Shown here in pieces: positions 23,720 to 31,696 of a DNA stretch of 64,000 nt. This DNA comes from Actinomycetospora sp. NBRC 106375 (GTDB lineage: Bacteria > Actinomycetota > Actinomycetes > Mycobacteriales > Pseudonocardiaceae). Made by a program: the position numbers and the translations under genes. The stretch spans positions 1 to 64,000 of the forward strand of contig NZ_BSTS01000014.1 of NCBI RefSeq assembly GCF_030269665.1, given 5' to 3'. Within the stretch, counting starts at the first letter, position 1. Every line of letters begins with the position of its first letter. The notes below the pieces were generated by a model that worked only from the letters and a program-made list of their open reading frames with translations, was not told the DNA's origin and did not search any database.

Positions 23720-24166
23720 TCACCGCGACCCGGCGACCTCGGGCGAGGTGACGGCCCGCGGGACGGCGGGCGGCGGCGGCGCCGGGAGCATCGCGGCGTA
23801 GCGCCGCACGCGGCGGGCCCGGAGCACGGCGAACAGCACCGCCGCTGCGGCGAGCACCGCGAGGGGCGGCTCCACCAGCAGCAGCCCGGCGGCGAGCAGC
23901 GCCCCCACCAGGGCGAGGACCTGCCACCGGCGCAGCGCTGCCAGACAGTGTGCCCGCTCGCCCGCGACCTCGCGGGGATCGGCGTCGGCGGGCGCACCCG
24001 GCGCTGCCTGCCCCTGGCCGTCCCGCAGCGCGAGCCACAGGTCGGCCGCCGCGGCGACCGCGAACACCACCGCCCACACCGTCGCCCCCTGCGCGGCTCG
24101 GACCCCGGCCAGGGCCAGGAACCCCACCGCGAGCACGAGGTAGCGCCACGTCACCCTGGTGCTCAC
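23720..24166 (-). CDS. Small membrane protein coupled to Nramp-like transporter
   Basis: A 148-residue protein starting VSTRVTWRYLVLAV. It has two hydrophobic pairs of helices (about 7-45 and 80-115) separated by a polar segment, then a proline-rich C-terminus. The GTG overlaps the TGA of the Nramp-like gene (GTGA), so translation is coupled. No domain is recognised. It may be an accessory subunit or stabiliser of the transporter, judged only from the overlap. Confidence 0.6.
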   Translation of the reverse strand: MSTRVTWRYLVLAVGFLALAGVRAAQGATVWAVVFAVAAAADLWLALRDGQGQAAPGAPADADPREVAGERAHCLAALRRWQVLALVGALLAAGLLLVEPPLAVLAAAAVLFAVLRARRVRRYAAMLPAPPPPAVPRAVTSPEVAGSR

Positions 24167-25626
24167 GCGATCACCCCCACCAGCTCGAGGATCGCGACGA
24201 GGCCGCAGGCGGTGAGGAAGAGCGACCCGAGCGCGACGAGCACCCGCAGGGTCCGACCCATCCGGTAGGGCGCCGGGAGGTTGACCCGGTCGATGTAGAG
24301 CAGCCCGGCGCCGTAGATGCCGCACGCGAACACGCCGCCCAGAATCGATGCCGGCGTGACCAGGTCGGTGAAGCTCAGGTCGGACAGGATGGCGACCACC
24401 GCGATCGCGCCGGTCCAGCCGTAGACGAACGGCCGGATACCGCGCTGCCCGCGCGCCCGCACCGTCGCCGACACCGCCGCGAGGCTCTCGTAGGCGGTCC
24501 AGGAATACGCCTCCCAGAGCGCGTACACCGTGCCGAAGAGGACCATGACGATCGCGACGATGTAGAAGTACTCGAACACCGGCGCGACCACACCGAAGAA
24601 CTGTGACTGGTAGGTCAGGACGTCGTTCTCCTCGGGCACCTGCTGCTGGGCCCCGAGAATGGTGGCCCCGTTCATCATGAACGCGGTCGCGATCACCGCG
24701 AGGGCCACGAACGCCGCGAGCATGTCGAACAGCGGGGCCCGGCTCCAGGCGCGGGCGTTGGCCACGTCCTCGGGCTCGGTCGACAGCGGGATCGGCGCGC
24801 GGTCGTCCTGCGCCGCGAGGTCGGCCTCGATCCGGTCGGCGTCGCGGTGGCCGAGCAACCCCCATTTCTTCTCGCGCAGCATGCCGGTGTAGCCGATGTA
24901 GTCGTACATCCCGCCGCCGAGGCCGCCCATGAACACCGCCAGCTCGACCCACACGGAGGTCTCCGCGACGTCGGGGTAGCGCTCGGCCACGAACGGCGCG
25001 TAGTCGGGGATGACGGGCAGCAGACCGCGGAGAGCACCGAGCCAGTCCGGGTTCGACACGAACACCGCGATGAGGACCAGCAGCACCATGAGCCCGGCGA
25101 TCGCGACCTGGACCTTCTCCAGCACCGCGTAGCCGCCGATGAACGACAGGCCCGCGGCGAGGAGCAGGACGCCGAGGGCCCACAGCGTGGCGTCGCCGAA
25201 CCCGAGGGCGTCGAGGTAGTCCCCCAGTGCGGTCGCGACGCCGCTGGCCCAGCCGGGGAAGGAGGCGAAGCAGATCACCGCGAGGACGATCGGGAACCAC
25301 CCGCGCGGCCCCGGCATCACCCGGGCGAAGCGCCGCATCGGGTGCTCGCCGGTGAGGGTGATGTAGCGGTTCGAGGCGTACACGAGCCCGCCCTTGGCGA
25401 GGCACCCCACCACCACGGCCCACAGCACGGCGTAGCCGAAGACGGCGCCCTCACGGGAGGCGAGGATGGACTCCCCACTGCCGATCGTGAGCGACGCGAT
25501 GATCGCTCCGGGTCCGAAGTACCGCAGAGCGGTCGCCACCCCCACCCGTCGCTCCCGCAACGCTGCCGGCGCCGCGGGCAGCCGGAGCAGCGGGCCCGTG
25601 GCCCGGCCGGTCTCGGAGGTGGCCAT
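24163..25626 (-). CDS. Nramp-fold transporter lacking the canonical metal ligands
   Basis: A 487-residue protein with about 11 helices in the Nramp/SLC11 arrangement (FGPGAIIASLTIGSGESILASREGAVFGYAVLWAV in helix 1, a second bundle with FMGGLGGGMYDYIGYTGMLREKKWG). Classical Nramp metal transporters have DPGN in helix 1 and MPHN in helix 6; here these positions read IGSGES (about 48-53) and MYDY (about 240-243), so the Mn/Fe site is missing. It sits 9 bases after a DapA-type aldolase gene and overlaps the next gene by 4 bases, inside a sugar-acid operon. It may therefore move an organic acid or another ion. The fold is confident, the substrate is not. Confidence 0.8.
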   Translation of the reverse strand: MATSETGRATGPLLRLPAAPAALRERRVGVATALRYFGPGAIIASLTIGSGESILASREGAVFGYAVLWAVVVGCLAKGGLVYASNRYITLTGEHPMRRFARVMPGPRGWFPIVLAVICFASFPGWASGVATALGDYLDALGFGDATLWALGVLLLAAGLSFIGGYAVLEKVQVAIAGLMVLLVLIAVFVSNPDWLGALRGLLPVIPDYAPFVAERYPDVAETSVWVELAVFMGGLGGGMYDYIGYTGMLREKKWGLLGHRDADRIEADLAAQDDRAPIPLSTEPEDVANARAWSRAPLFDMLAAFVALAVIATAFMMNGATILGAQQQVPEENDVLTYQSQFFGVVAPVFEYFYIVAIVMVLFGTVYALWEAYSWTAYESLAAVSATVRARGQRGIRPFVYGWTGAIAVVAILSDLSFTDLVTPASILGGVFACGIYGAGLLYIDRVNLPAPYRMGRTLRVLVALGSLFLTACGLVAILELVGVIA

Positions 25627-25635
25627 GGAGATCCC

Positions 25636-26397
25636 TCATCCCATCCGGACGACGTCCGACGTGCCGAACCGCTCCGCGACGAGCTGCTTGACCCCGCGGG
25701 GGAAGTCGGTCTCGCACGCGAGGTGAGTCGGGGTGATCTTGCGCAGGGCGTCCGCGTCGCCGGCGTACGCCGCGACGCAGAGCTCGGGGGCGACGTTGGC
25801 GAGCGCGAGGATGCCGCCCGCGCAGCCGAGCGCCCCGGCCATGTGGATCAGCGCCGGGTTCCCGGTCCAGACCGGGCCGGCGTAGGAGTCGACGGTGGCC
25901 AGGAGGCGGGTCGGGTCACCCGAGGAGTCCTTGACGCCCGTGACGGGCAGCGAGGGCAGCATCCCCACGGGGATGCCGGGCGGGGAGACCGCCGGGAAGT
26001 GGTACGCGAGCACGGGCGTCGACCCCGCGGCCGCGGCGATCTCCCGGTAGTAGCCGGTGGGGTCGTCGAGCCCGCGCGGGGTCCGCGCGATGACCGCGTC
26101 CACGCCCGTGTCGCCGGCCCGCGCCGTCAGACGGGCGGCCTGGTGGGTCGACGCGGCGCCGGTGCCGCCCACGACGGGGGTGTCCCCGACCGCGGCGCGC
26201 ACCGCCGTGAACAGCCGCAGCCGTTCGTCGTCGTCGAGGGCGTCGGCCTCGCCGGTCGTGCCGGCGACCACGATCGCGTCGGCGCCCAGCTCGACCAGCC
26301 GCGCGGCCAGGCCGGCCGTGGCGTCGGCGTCGAGCGCCCGCTGGTCGTCGAAGAGCGTCACCAGGGCGACCCCGACGCCGGTGAAGACGGGTTCCAT
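25636..26397 (-). CDS. DapA-family (2-keto-3-deoxy sugar acid) aldolase
   Basis: A 253-residue class I aldolase, somewhat short for the family (about 290-310). It has the strand-end motif VAGTTGEADALDDDER (about 45-60), the Tyr of the catalytic relay (VLAYHFP, Tyr132) and the Schiff-base lysine in VTGVKDSSGD (Lys156). Such enzymes cleave or dehydrate 2-keto-3-deoxy acids, giving pyruvate plus an aldehyde. The ATG has a GAGGAGGAACGAG site. Its neighbours, an IlvD/Edd dehydratase and L-fuconate dehydratase, both make 2-keto-3-deoxy acids, so pyruvate-forming cleavage is the likely role, more likely than lysine synthesis. Confidence 0.82.
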   Translation of the reverse strand: MEPVFTGVGVALVTLFDDQRALDADATAGLAARLVELGADAIVVAGTTGEADALDDDERLRLFTAVRAAVGDTPVVGGTGAASTHQAARLTARAGDTGVDAVIARTPRGLDDPTGYYREIAAAAGSTPVLAYHFPAVSPPGIPVGMLPSLPVTGVKDSSGDPTRLLATVDSYAGPVWTGNPALIHMAGALGCAGGILALANVAPELCVAAYAGDADALRKITPTHLACETDFPRGVKQLVAERFGTSDVVRMG

Positions 26398-26417
26398 CTC
26401 GTTCCTCCTCCGAGGTG

Positions 26418-28124
26418 TCAGTGGGACTCGCGCGGGACCTCGGCCCCGCTGCGGCCGACCAGGAAGTCGAGGTCCGCGCCGCGGTCGGCCTGCAGCACGT
26501 GCTCGGTGTAGAGGCGGGTCCAGCCGCGGGTCTCCGCCGCGCCCGGCGCCCGCCACCGCTCCCGGCGGCGGGCGAGCTCGTCGTCGTCGACGTGCAGGGT
26601 CAGGGCGCGGCCCGGCACGTCGAGCTCGATCTCGTCGCCAGACTCCACCAGCGCGAGCGGACCCCCGACCGCGGCCTCCGGGGCGACGTGCAGCACGACC
26701 GTGCCGTACGCGGTGCCCGACATCCGCCCGTCGCTCACGCGCACCATGTCGCGCACCCCGCGCTCGAGCAGCTTGCGCGGGAGCCCGACGTTCGCGACCT
26801 CGGGCATCCCCGGATAGCCGCGGGGCCCGTTGTTGCGCAGGACCAGCACCGTGGACGGATCCACCTCGAGCTCGTCGCTGACCGCCCGGTACTCCTCGGG
26901 CGACTCGAACACCAGCGCGCGGCCGCGGTGCCGCTGCAGCTCCGGCGACGCCGCCGACTGCTTGATCACGGCACCGTCGGGCGCGAGGTTGCCCCGCAGG
27001 ACGGCGGTGCCGCTGCCCGCCGGCGCCATCGGCTCGTCGAACGGGCGGATGACCTCGCGGTTCCAGCACGCGGCGTCGGCGATCGCCTCCTTGACGGTGC
27101 CGCCCGCGACGGTCGGGCGCCCGAGGTGGAGCAGGTCGGCGATCTCGGCCATCACCGCGGGCAGGCCGCCCGCATAGCAGAGGTCCTCCATGAGGAAACG
27201 GCCCGACGGCTCGAGGTCGACCAGCGTCGGGACGTCGCGGCCGAACCGGTCGACGTCGTCGAGGGAGAACGGCACGCCGAGCCGGCCCGCGATCGCCTGG
27301 AGGTGGATGACGGCGTTGGTCGACCCGCCGATCGCGGCGTTGACGCGGACCGCGTCCTCGAACGCCTCCCGCGTCATGATCGTCGAGGGCCGGACGTCGC
27401 CGGTGACGAGCTCGACGATGCGCTGCCCCGCCCGCTGGGCGGTCTGGTCGCGGCGGGCGTCGACGGCGGGCCATGTCGCCGAGTAGGGCAGCTGCATGCC
27501 CAGCGCCTCGGCCAGGCAGGCCATCGTCGAGGCGGTGCCCATCGTCATGCAGTGCCCGGGTGAGCGGGCCATCGCGCCCTCGGCGACCGCGCACTCGGCC
27601 GGGGTGATCGTCCCCGCGGCGAGCTCCTCCTCGAAGCGCCACACCTGGGTGCCCGAGCCGAGCTCCCGGCCCTGGTACTTCCCGCTGAGCATCGGCCCGC
27701 CGGTCACCATGATCGACGGGATGTCCACGCTGGACGCGGCCATGAGCAGGCCCGGTGTCGTCTTGTCGCAGCCGGAGAGCAGGACCAGCCCGTCGAGCGG
27801 GTTGGCGCGCATCAGCTCCTCGGCCTCCATCGCCAGGAGGTTGCGGTAGAGCATCGCGGTGGGACGCAGCAGCGTCTCGCCGAGCCCCGTGCACGGGAAC
27901 TCCCGCGGGAACCCGCCGGACTGCCACACCCCCCGCTTCACCGCCTCGGCGACGCGGTGCAGGTGGGCGTTGCAGGGCACCAGCTCCGACCACGTCGTGG
28001 CGATGCCGATCACCGGGCGCCCGTCGAAGACCTCGTCGGTGACGCCCTGGTTGCGCATCCAGGAGCGGTGGATCATCCCCGACCGGCCCTCGGCGCCGAA
28101 CCACGCCGTGCTGCGCCCGCTCAC
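26418..28124 (-). CDS. IlvD/Edd family sugar-acid dehydratase
   Basis: A 568-residue Fe-S dehydratase. It shows VIGIATTWSELVPCNAHLHRVAEAVKRGV (Cys51), LLSGCDKTTPG (Cys119), SPGHCMTMGTASTM (third Cys, about 187), and the Mg/Lys segment with GGSTNAVIHLQAIA. Three Cys hold the [2Fe-2S] cluster seen in L-arabinonate and D-xylonate dehydratases. The absence of amino-acid biosynthesis neighbours and the operon context favour an aldonate (arabinonate, xylonate, galactonate or similar) over dihydroxy-acid dehydration. The GTG at 28124 overlaps the MFS stop (GTGA), so translation is coupled. Product: a 2-keto-3-deoxy acid for the next enzyme. Confidence 0.87.
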   Translation of the reverse strand: MSGRSTAWFGAEGRSGMIHRSWMRNQGVTDEVFDGRPVIGIATTWSELVPCNAHLHRVAEAVKRGVWQSGGFPREFPCTGLGETLLRPTAMLYRNLLAMEAEELMRANPLDGLVLLSGCDKTTPGLLMAASSVDIPSIMVTGGPMLSGKYQGRELGSGTQVWRFEEELAAGTITPAECAVAEGAMARSPGHCMTMGTASTMACLAEALGMQLPYSATWPAVDARRDQTAQRAGQRIVELVTGDVRPSTIMTREAFEDAVRVNAAIGGSTNAVIHLQAIAGRLGVPFSLDDVDRFGRDVPTLVDLEPSGRFLMEDLCYAGGLPAVMAEIADLLHLGRPTVAGGTVKEAIADAACWNREVIRPFDEPMAPAGSGTAVLRGNLAPDGAVIKQSAASPELQRHRGRALVFESPEEYRAVSDELEVDPSTVLVLRNNGPRGYPGMPEVANVGLPRKLLERGVRDMVRVSDGRMSGTAYGTVVLHVAPEAAVGGPLALVESGDEIELDVPGRALTLHVDDDELARRRERWRAPGAAETRGWTRLYTEHVLQADRGADLDFLVGRSGAEVPRESH

Positions 28125-29440
28125 CGCGCGCCGCCCGCACTCGTGGTCTCCGGCTTCACCGCGGCCGGTCCCGGGTTCGCCCGGCCCCGCAGCGTGATCA
28201 TGATCAGGCCACCGAGCAGCAGCGCCACGGCCAGCACGATCGAGGTGGACAGGAAGCTGCCGCCCGAGAGGTCCTGCAGGTAGCCGCCGAGGTAGGGCCC
28301 GACGAACCCGCCGAGGTTGCCCAGCGCGTTGACCAGCCCCATCGCGCCGCCGGCCAGGGCGACCGGCACCGCGAGCGACGCGCTGGCCCAGAACGGTCCG
28401 TCGTAGGCGAGCACACCGGCGGTCGCCACGCAGACCAGGGCGATGGACAGCACCGGGATGCTGCCCAGCGCGACGGAGGCGACGAGAGCCACGGCACCGA
28501 CGACCAGCGAGACCAGCACGTGGAAGCCGTAGCGACGGTTGCGGTCGGCCGCGCGCGCGTTGAGGTACATCGCGACGGCGGCCACGACGTAGGGGATGGC
28601 GGTGAGCCAGCCGACGAGCACGCTGTTGCCGCCGGTCGTGGCCTTGAGCAGCGTCGGCAGCCACAGCGTCAGGCCGTAGAAGCCGACCTGGATGAGGAAG
28701 TACACGACGACCAGGCGCCACACGACGCCGGAGCGGAACACCTGCCCGTAGCCCGCGAACGCCGGGGCGTCCTTCTCGTCCTCGGCGAGCGAGCGCTCGA
28801 TCCACTCCCGCTCGGCCGGCCCGACCCATTTCGCCCGGGACGGGCGGTCCGCGACCAGCCACAACCACAGCGGCAGGGCGATGACGAACGGCAGGGCGCC
28901 CTGGATGAAGAACAGCCCGCGCCAGTCGGAGAACGAGAGGATCCAGCCCGACAGCGGCGCGGTGATGATCGAGGACAGCGGGATGTTCATCATCCAGATG
29001 CCGAAGGCCCGGGCGCGCTCCTCGGTCGGGAACCAGTGGCTGATCAGCACGAGGATCGCCGGCCAGATGCCGCCCTCGGCCACGCCCAGCAGGAAGCGCA
29101 CCACCAGCAGCTGACCGAAGTCCTGCACGACACCCGAGAGCACCGCGAAGATGCCCCACGCGACGATCATGATCGCGACGAACTTCTTGGCGCTCCACCG
29201 CTCGGCCAGGTGTCCGCCGGGGATCTGGAGCACGAGGTAGCCGATGAAGAAGATGCCCCCGGCGAGACCCTGCTGGGCCTTGTCGATCCCCAGCTCCTGG
29301 CCCAGGCCGGAGAACGCGAAGCTGATGTTGGTCCGGTCCATGAACGAGATGACGTAGACGATCACGGCCACGGGGATGAGCCGGAGCCATCGCGTGCGCC
29401 CGATCGGCGTCGCGGTGCCGGCGTCTGCGGTGGTCATCAT
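28121..29440 (-). CDS. MFS transporter of the anion:cation symporter type (sugar acids)
   Basis: A 439-residue, 12-helix MFS protein. Segment 1 VIVYVISFMDRTNISFAF, with the DRxNIS motif, and RFLLGVAEGGIWPAILVLISHWFPTEERARAFGIWMMNIP are hallmarks of the ACS family, which imports galactonate, glucarate, tartrate and phthalate-like acids. Two ATG codons in tandem follow GAGAGGTG; the first (29440) overlaps the gntR stop as ATGA. Together with the downstream dehydratase and aldolase it probably supplies their acid substrate. Confidence 0.88.
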   Translation of the reverse strand: MMTTADAGTATPIGRTRWLRLIPVAVIVYVISFMDRTNISFAFSGLGQELGIDKAQQGLAGGIFFIGYLVLQIPGGHLAERWSAKKFVAIMIVAWGIFAVLSGVVQDFGQLLVVRFLLGVAEGGIWPAILVLISHWFPTEERARAFGIWMMNIPLSSIITAPLSGWILSFSDWRGLFFIQGALPFVIALPLWLWLVADRPSRAKWVGPAEREWIERSLAEDEKDAPAFAGYGQVFRSGVVWRLVVVYFLIQVGFYGLTLWLPTLLKATTGGNSVLVGWLTAIPYVVAAVAMYLNARAADRNRRYGFHVLVSLVVGAVALVASVALGSIPVLSIALVCVATAGVLAYDGPFWASASLAVPVALAGGAMGLVNALGNLGGFVGPYLGGYLQDLSGGSFLSTSIVLAVALLLGGLIMITLRGRANPGPAAVKPETTSAGGAR

Positions 29441-30153
29441 TGCCCACCTCTCCGGTCGAGGTGGGCGCGGACCCACTCCTCGACCTCGGTGACGTGCGTG
29501 GTGGCGGCGGTCCAGGCCGCGAGCGAGTCGCGGTGGCGCAGGGCGCGCAGGATCGCGGTGTGCTGGTCGTGGGTCCAGGACAGGACGTCGTGCTCGACGA
29601 CGGCGCGCCAGATCCGCACGCGGGCGGTGCGCCCGGCGACGGCGCCGGTCAGCGCCGCCAAGGTGGCGTTGCCGGCGGCGGTGGCGATCGCGGCGTGGAA
29701 GTCGAGGTCCTCGGCGACGAGACGCTCGGGCTCGTGGAGGCCGCGCATGCGGTCGAGCCGGTCCTGGAGGTCCCGCAGGGCGGTCTCGTCGACGCGCGTC
29801 GCGGCGAGGGCCGTCACCCCCGGTTCGAGCACCCGCCGGCACTCGAACAGCTCGGCGACCCCCTGCTCCCCGACCAGGTCGAGGAACGTGCCGGAGGCTC
29901 GCACGAGGCGATCGGGGCGCAGATCGGTCACGAACGTGCCCGACCCGCGACGCACCTCCAGCACCCCGGCGCCGACCAGGGCGCGCACCGCCTCGCGCAG
30001 CGACAGGCGCGAGACGTCGAGCTGGGCGGCCAGGTCGGCCTCCGGGGGCAGGCGCTCCCCCGCCGAGAACTCCCCGCTCTCGACCCGGGCGACCACCGCG
30101 CCGATGACGCGGTCGACGACGCTGTCGGCCGCGCGCTCCGTCGCCGGCGTCAT
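29437..30153 (-). CDS. GntR family regulator (FadR/FCD type)
   Basis: A 238-residue regulator with an N-terminal winged helix (VVARVESGEFSAGERLPPEADLAAQLDVSRLSLREAVRALVGAGVLEVRRGSGTFV, about 19-75) and a C-terminal FCD ligand domain with the metal-binding pattern DLDFHAAIATAAGN...H. FCD-type GntR proteins in sugar-acid operons are usually repressors relieved by the acid or a keto-deoxy intermediate. It overlaps both neighbours by 4 bases (ATGA). Its likely site is the AGACATC-A-GATGTCT dyad upstream of the first gene of the operon. Confidence 0.9.
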   Translation of the reverse strand: MTPATERAADSVVDRVIGAVVARVESGEFSAGERLPPEADLAAQLDVSRLSLREAVRALVGAGVLEVRRGSGTFVTDLRPDRLVRASGTFLDLVGEQGVAELFECRRVLEPGVTALAATRVDETALRDLQDRLDRMRGLHEPERLVAEDLDFHAAIATAAGNATLAALTGAVAGRTARVRIWRAVVEHDVLSWTHDQHTAILRALRHRDSLAAWTAATTHVTEVEEWVRAHLDRRGGQ

Positions 30154-31448
30154 GGTCCCGCCCAGACCGCGCCGTGGGGGAAGGCGTACGCGGCTCGGGT
30201 CTCCGCCAGGATCTCGGCGCTGTACCCCGGCCGGGTCGGCGGCAGGTAGGACGGCCCCTGCATCCGGACCGGGTCGACGAAGTGCTCGTGCAGGTGATCG
30301 ACGTACTCGATCATCCGTTCCTCGCGGGAGCCGCTGACGGCGACGTAGTCGAACATCGACAGGTGCTGGACCAGCTCGCACAGCCCGACCCCGCCGGCGT
30401 GCGGGCAGACCGGCACGTCGTGGGCGGCGGCGAGCAGCAGCACCGCCACGGCCTCGTCGACGCCGCCCGGCCGGGCCGCGTCGAGCTGGCAGACGCCCAT
30501 GGCGCCCGCGGCCAGGAACTGCTTGAACATGACCGCGTTGTGCGCGTGCTCGCCGGTCGCCACGCGAGTCGGTGCGATCGCCCGAGCGATCGCGGCGTGC
30601 GCGAGGACGTCGTCCGGGCTGGTCGGCTCCTCGAACCACCAGACGTCCGACGGCGCCAGCGCCTCCATCCAGCGCACGGCGTCGCCGGCGCCGAGCGCCT
30701 GGTTGGCGTCGATCATCAGGCGGCCGTGGGGGCCGAGGACGTCCCGGGCGAGCGCGCAGCGACGGACGTCGTCCTCGAGGTTCCCGCCGACCTTGAGCTT
30801 GATCGACTCCCAGCCCGCGGCCACCGCCTCGCGGCAGAGCCGCACGAGCTTGTCGTCGTCGTAGCCCAGCCAGCCCGCGCTCGTGGTGTAGGCGGGATAG
30901 CCCTCCTCGCGCAGGACCGCCTCGCGCTCGGCCCGTCCCGGGACCTGCTTCTCCAGCATCTCCAGCGCGGCCTCGGGGGTGAGCGTGTCGCGCAGGTAGC
31001 GCCAGTCGACGAGATCGACCAGCTGCTGCGGGCTCATGTCCGCGAGCACCTTCCACACCGGCCTGCCCGTGGCCTTGCCGATGAGGTCCCACGCCGCGTT
31101 GACGACGGCGGCGAGCCCGAGCTGGATGGTTCCTTTGGCCGGGCCGAGCCAGCGCAGCTGGCTGTCGGCCTGGAGGTGGCGCGAGAAGCCGCCCGGGTCG
31201 GCGACGAGCTCGGCGATCGACCACCCCCGCGCCCGGCGGCCGATCGCCTCCGCGGCCGCGACCGCGAGCTCGTTGCCCCGCCCGATCGTGAAGGTGAAGC
31301 CGTGGCCCTCGAGGCCGACGTCGGTGCGCAGGACGACGTAGGCGGCCGAGTAGTCCGGCGCCTCGTTGACGGCGTCGGACCCGTCGAGGGCCCACGACGT
31401 CGGGAAGCGGAGATCGACGGTCTCGACGTCGACGATGACCCCGTCCAT
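30150..31448 (-). CDS. fucD: L-fuconate dehydratase (enolase superfamily)
   Basis: A 432-residue enolase-superfamily enzyme. Catalytic residues are visible: Lys217 and Lys219 in SIKLKVGG, metal ligands Asp247 (MIDAN), Glu273 (WFEEP) and Glu300 (ATGEH), and the general base His350 (CPHAGGVGLCE). From memory these match the Xanthomonas L-fuconate dehydratase residues with a constant offset of one. The 20-residue TSAGWLGYDDDK-type loop (about 189-200) and the C-terminal SYLPPTRPGYSAEI segment are also typical of that subgroup (including human ENOSF1). It dehydrates L-fuconate to 2-keto-3-deoxy-L-fuconate in the cytosol. It is the first gene of a seven-gene operon; GAGGAG precedes the ATG by about 6 bases. 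Confidence 0.9.
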   Translation of the reverse strand: MDGVIVDVETVDLRFPTSWALDGSDAVNEAPDYSAAYVVLRTDVGLEGHGFTFTIGRGNELAVAAAEAIGRRARGWSIAELVADPGGFSRHLQADSQLRWLGPAKGTIQLGLAAVVNAAWDLIGKATGRPVWKVLADMSPQQLVDLVDWRYLRDTLTPEAALEMLEKQVPGRAEREAVLREEGYPAYTTSAGWLGYDDDKLVRLCREAVAAGWESIKLKVGGNLEDDVRRCALARDVLGPHGRLMIDANQALGAGDAVRWMEALAPSDVWWFEEPTSPDDVLAHAAIARAIAPTRVATGEHAHNAVMFKQFLAAGAMGVCQLDAARPGGVDEAVAVLLLAAAHDVPVCPHAGGVGLCELVQHLSMFDYVAVSGSREERMIEYVDHLHEHFVDPVRMQGPSYLPPTRPGYSAEILAETRAAYAFPHGAVWAGP

Positions 31449-31528
31449 GCCCGCTCCTCTGACCTCTACACGGCCGACGTGCGAACGAGGACCGCTCCGA
31501 CGGCGTCCTCCCCCACGCTGCCACCGCG

Positions 31529-31543
31529 AGACATCAGATGTCT
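31529..31543. promoter_or_regulatory. Probable GntR operator (perfect 7-1-7 dyad)
   Basis: AGACATC-A-GATGTCT lies 81 bases upstream of the fucD start. A GACCTCTA/TAGAGGTC inverted pair (about 31460 and 31543-31550) flanks the promoter zone. The position at the head of an operon with its own GntR gene makes this the best operator candidate. Confidence 0.55.
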
Positions 31544-31630
31544 AGAGGTCGGCCTCTCTGGTCCTCCGTCCCGGAGGCGAGCTCACCCCGCGACGGCGAG
31601 GCCCTCGAGGGGCCGGCGGCCCGGTCGAAC

Positions 31631-31646
31631 CCGCCTTCGGAGGCGG
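31631..31646 (-). terminator. Hairpin CCGCCT-TCGG-AGGCGG downstream of BCCT gene
   Basis: A 6-4-6 hairpin with a TCGG loop, 50 bases after the stop of the BetT-type gene on the minus strand. No T-tract. A further CCTCCG/CGGAGG hairpin lies beyond it (31562-31576). Together they may terminate the transporter transcript before the fucD region. Confidence 0.35.
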
Positions 31647-31696
31647 AACGAGGATGCCTACGGGGGACGACACCCGACCCGCTCCTGCCGTGGACG

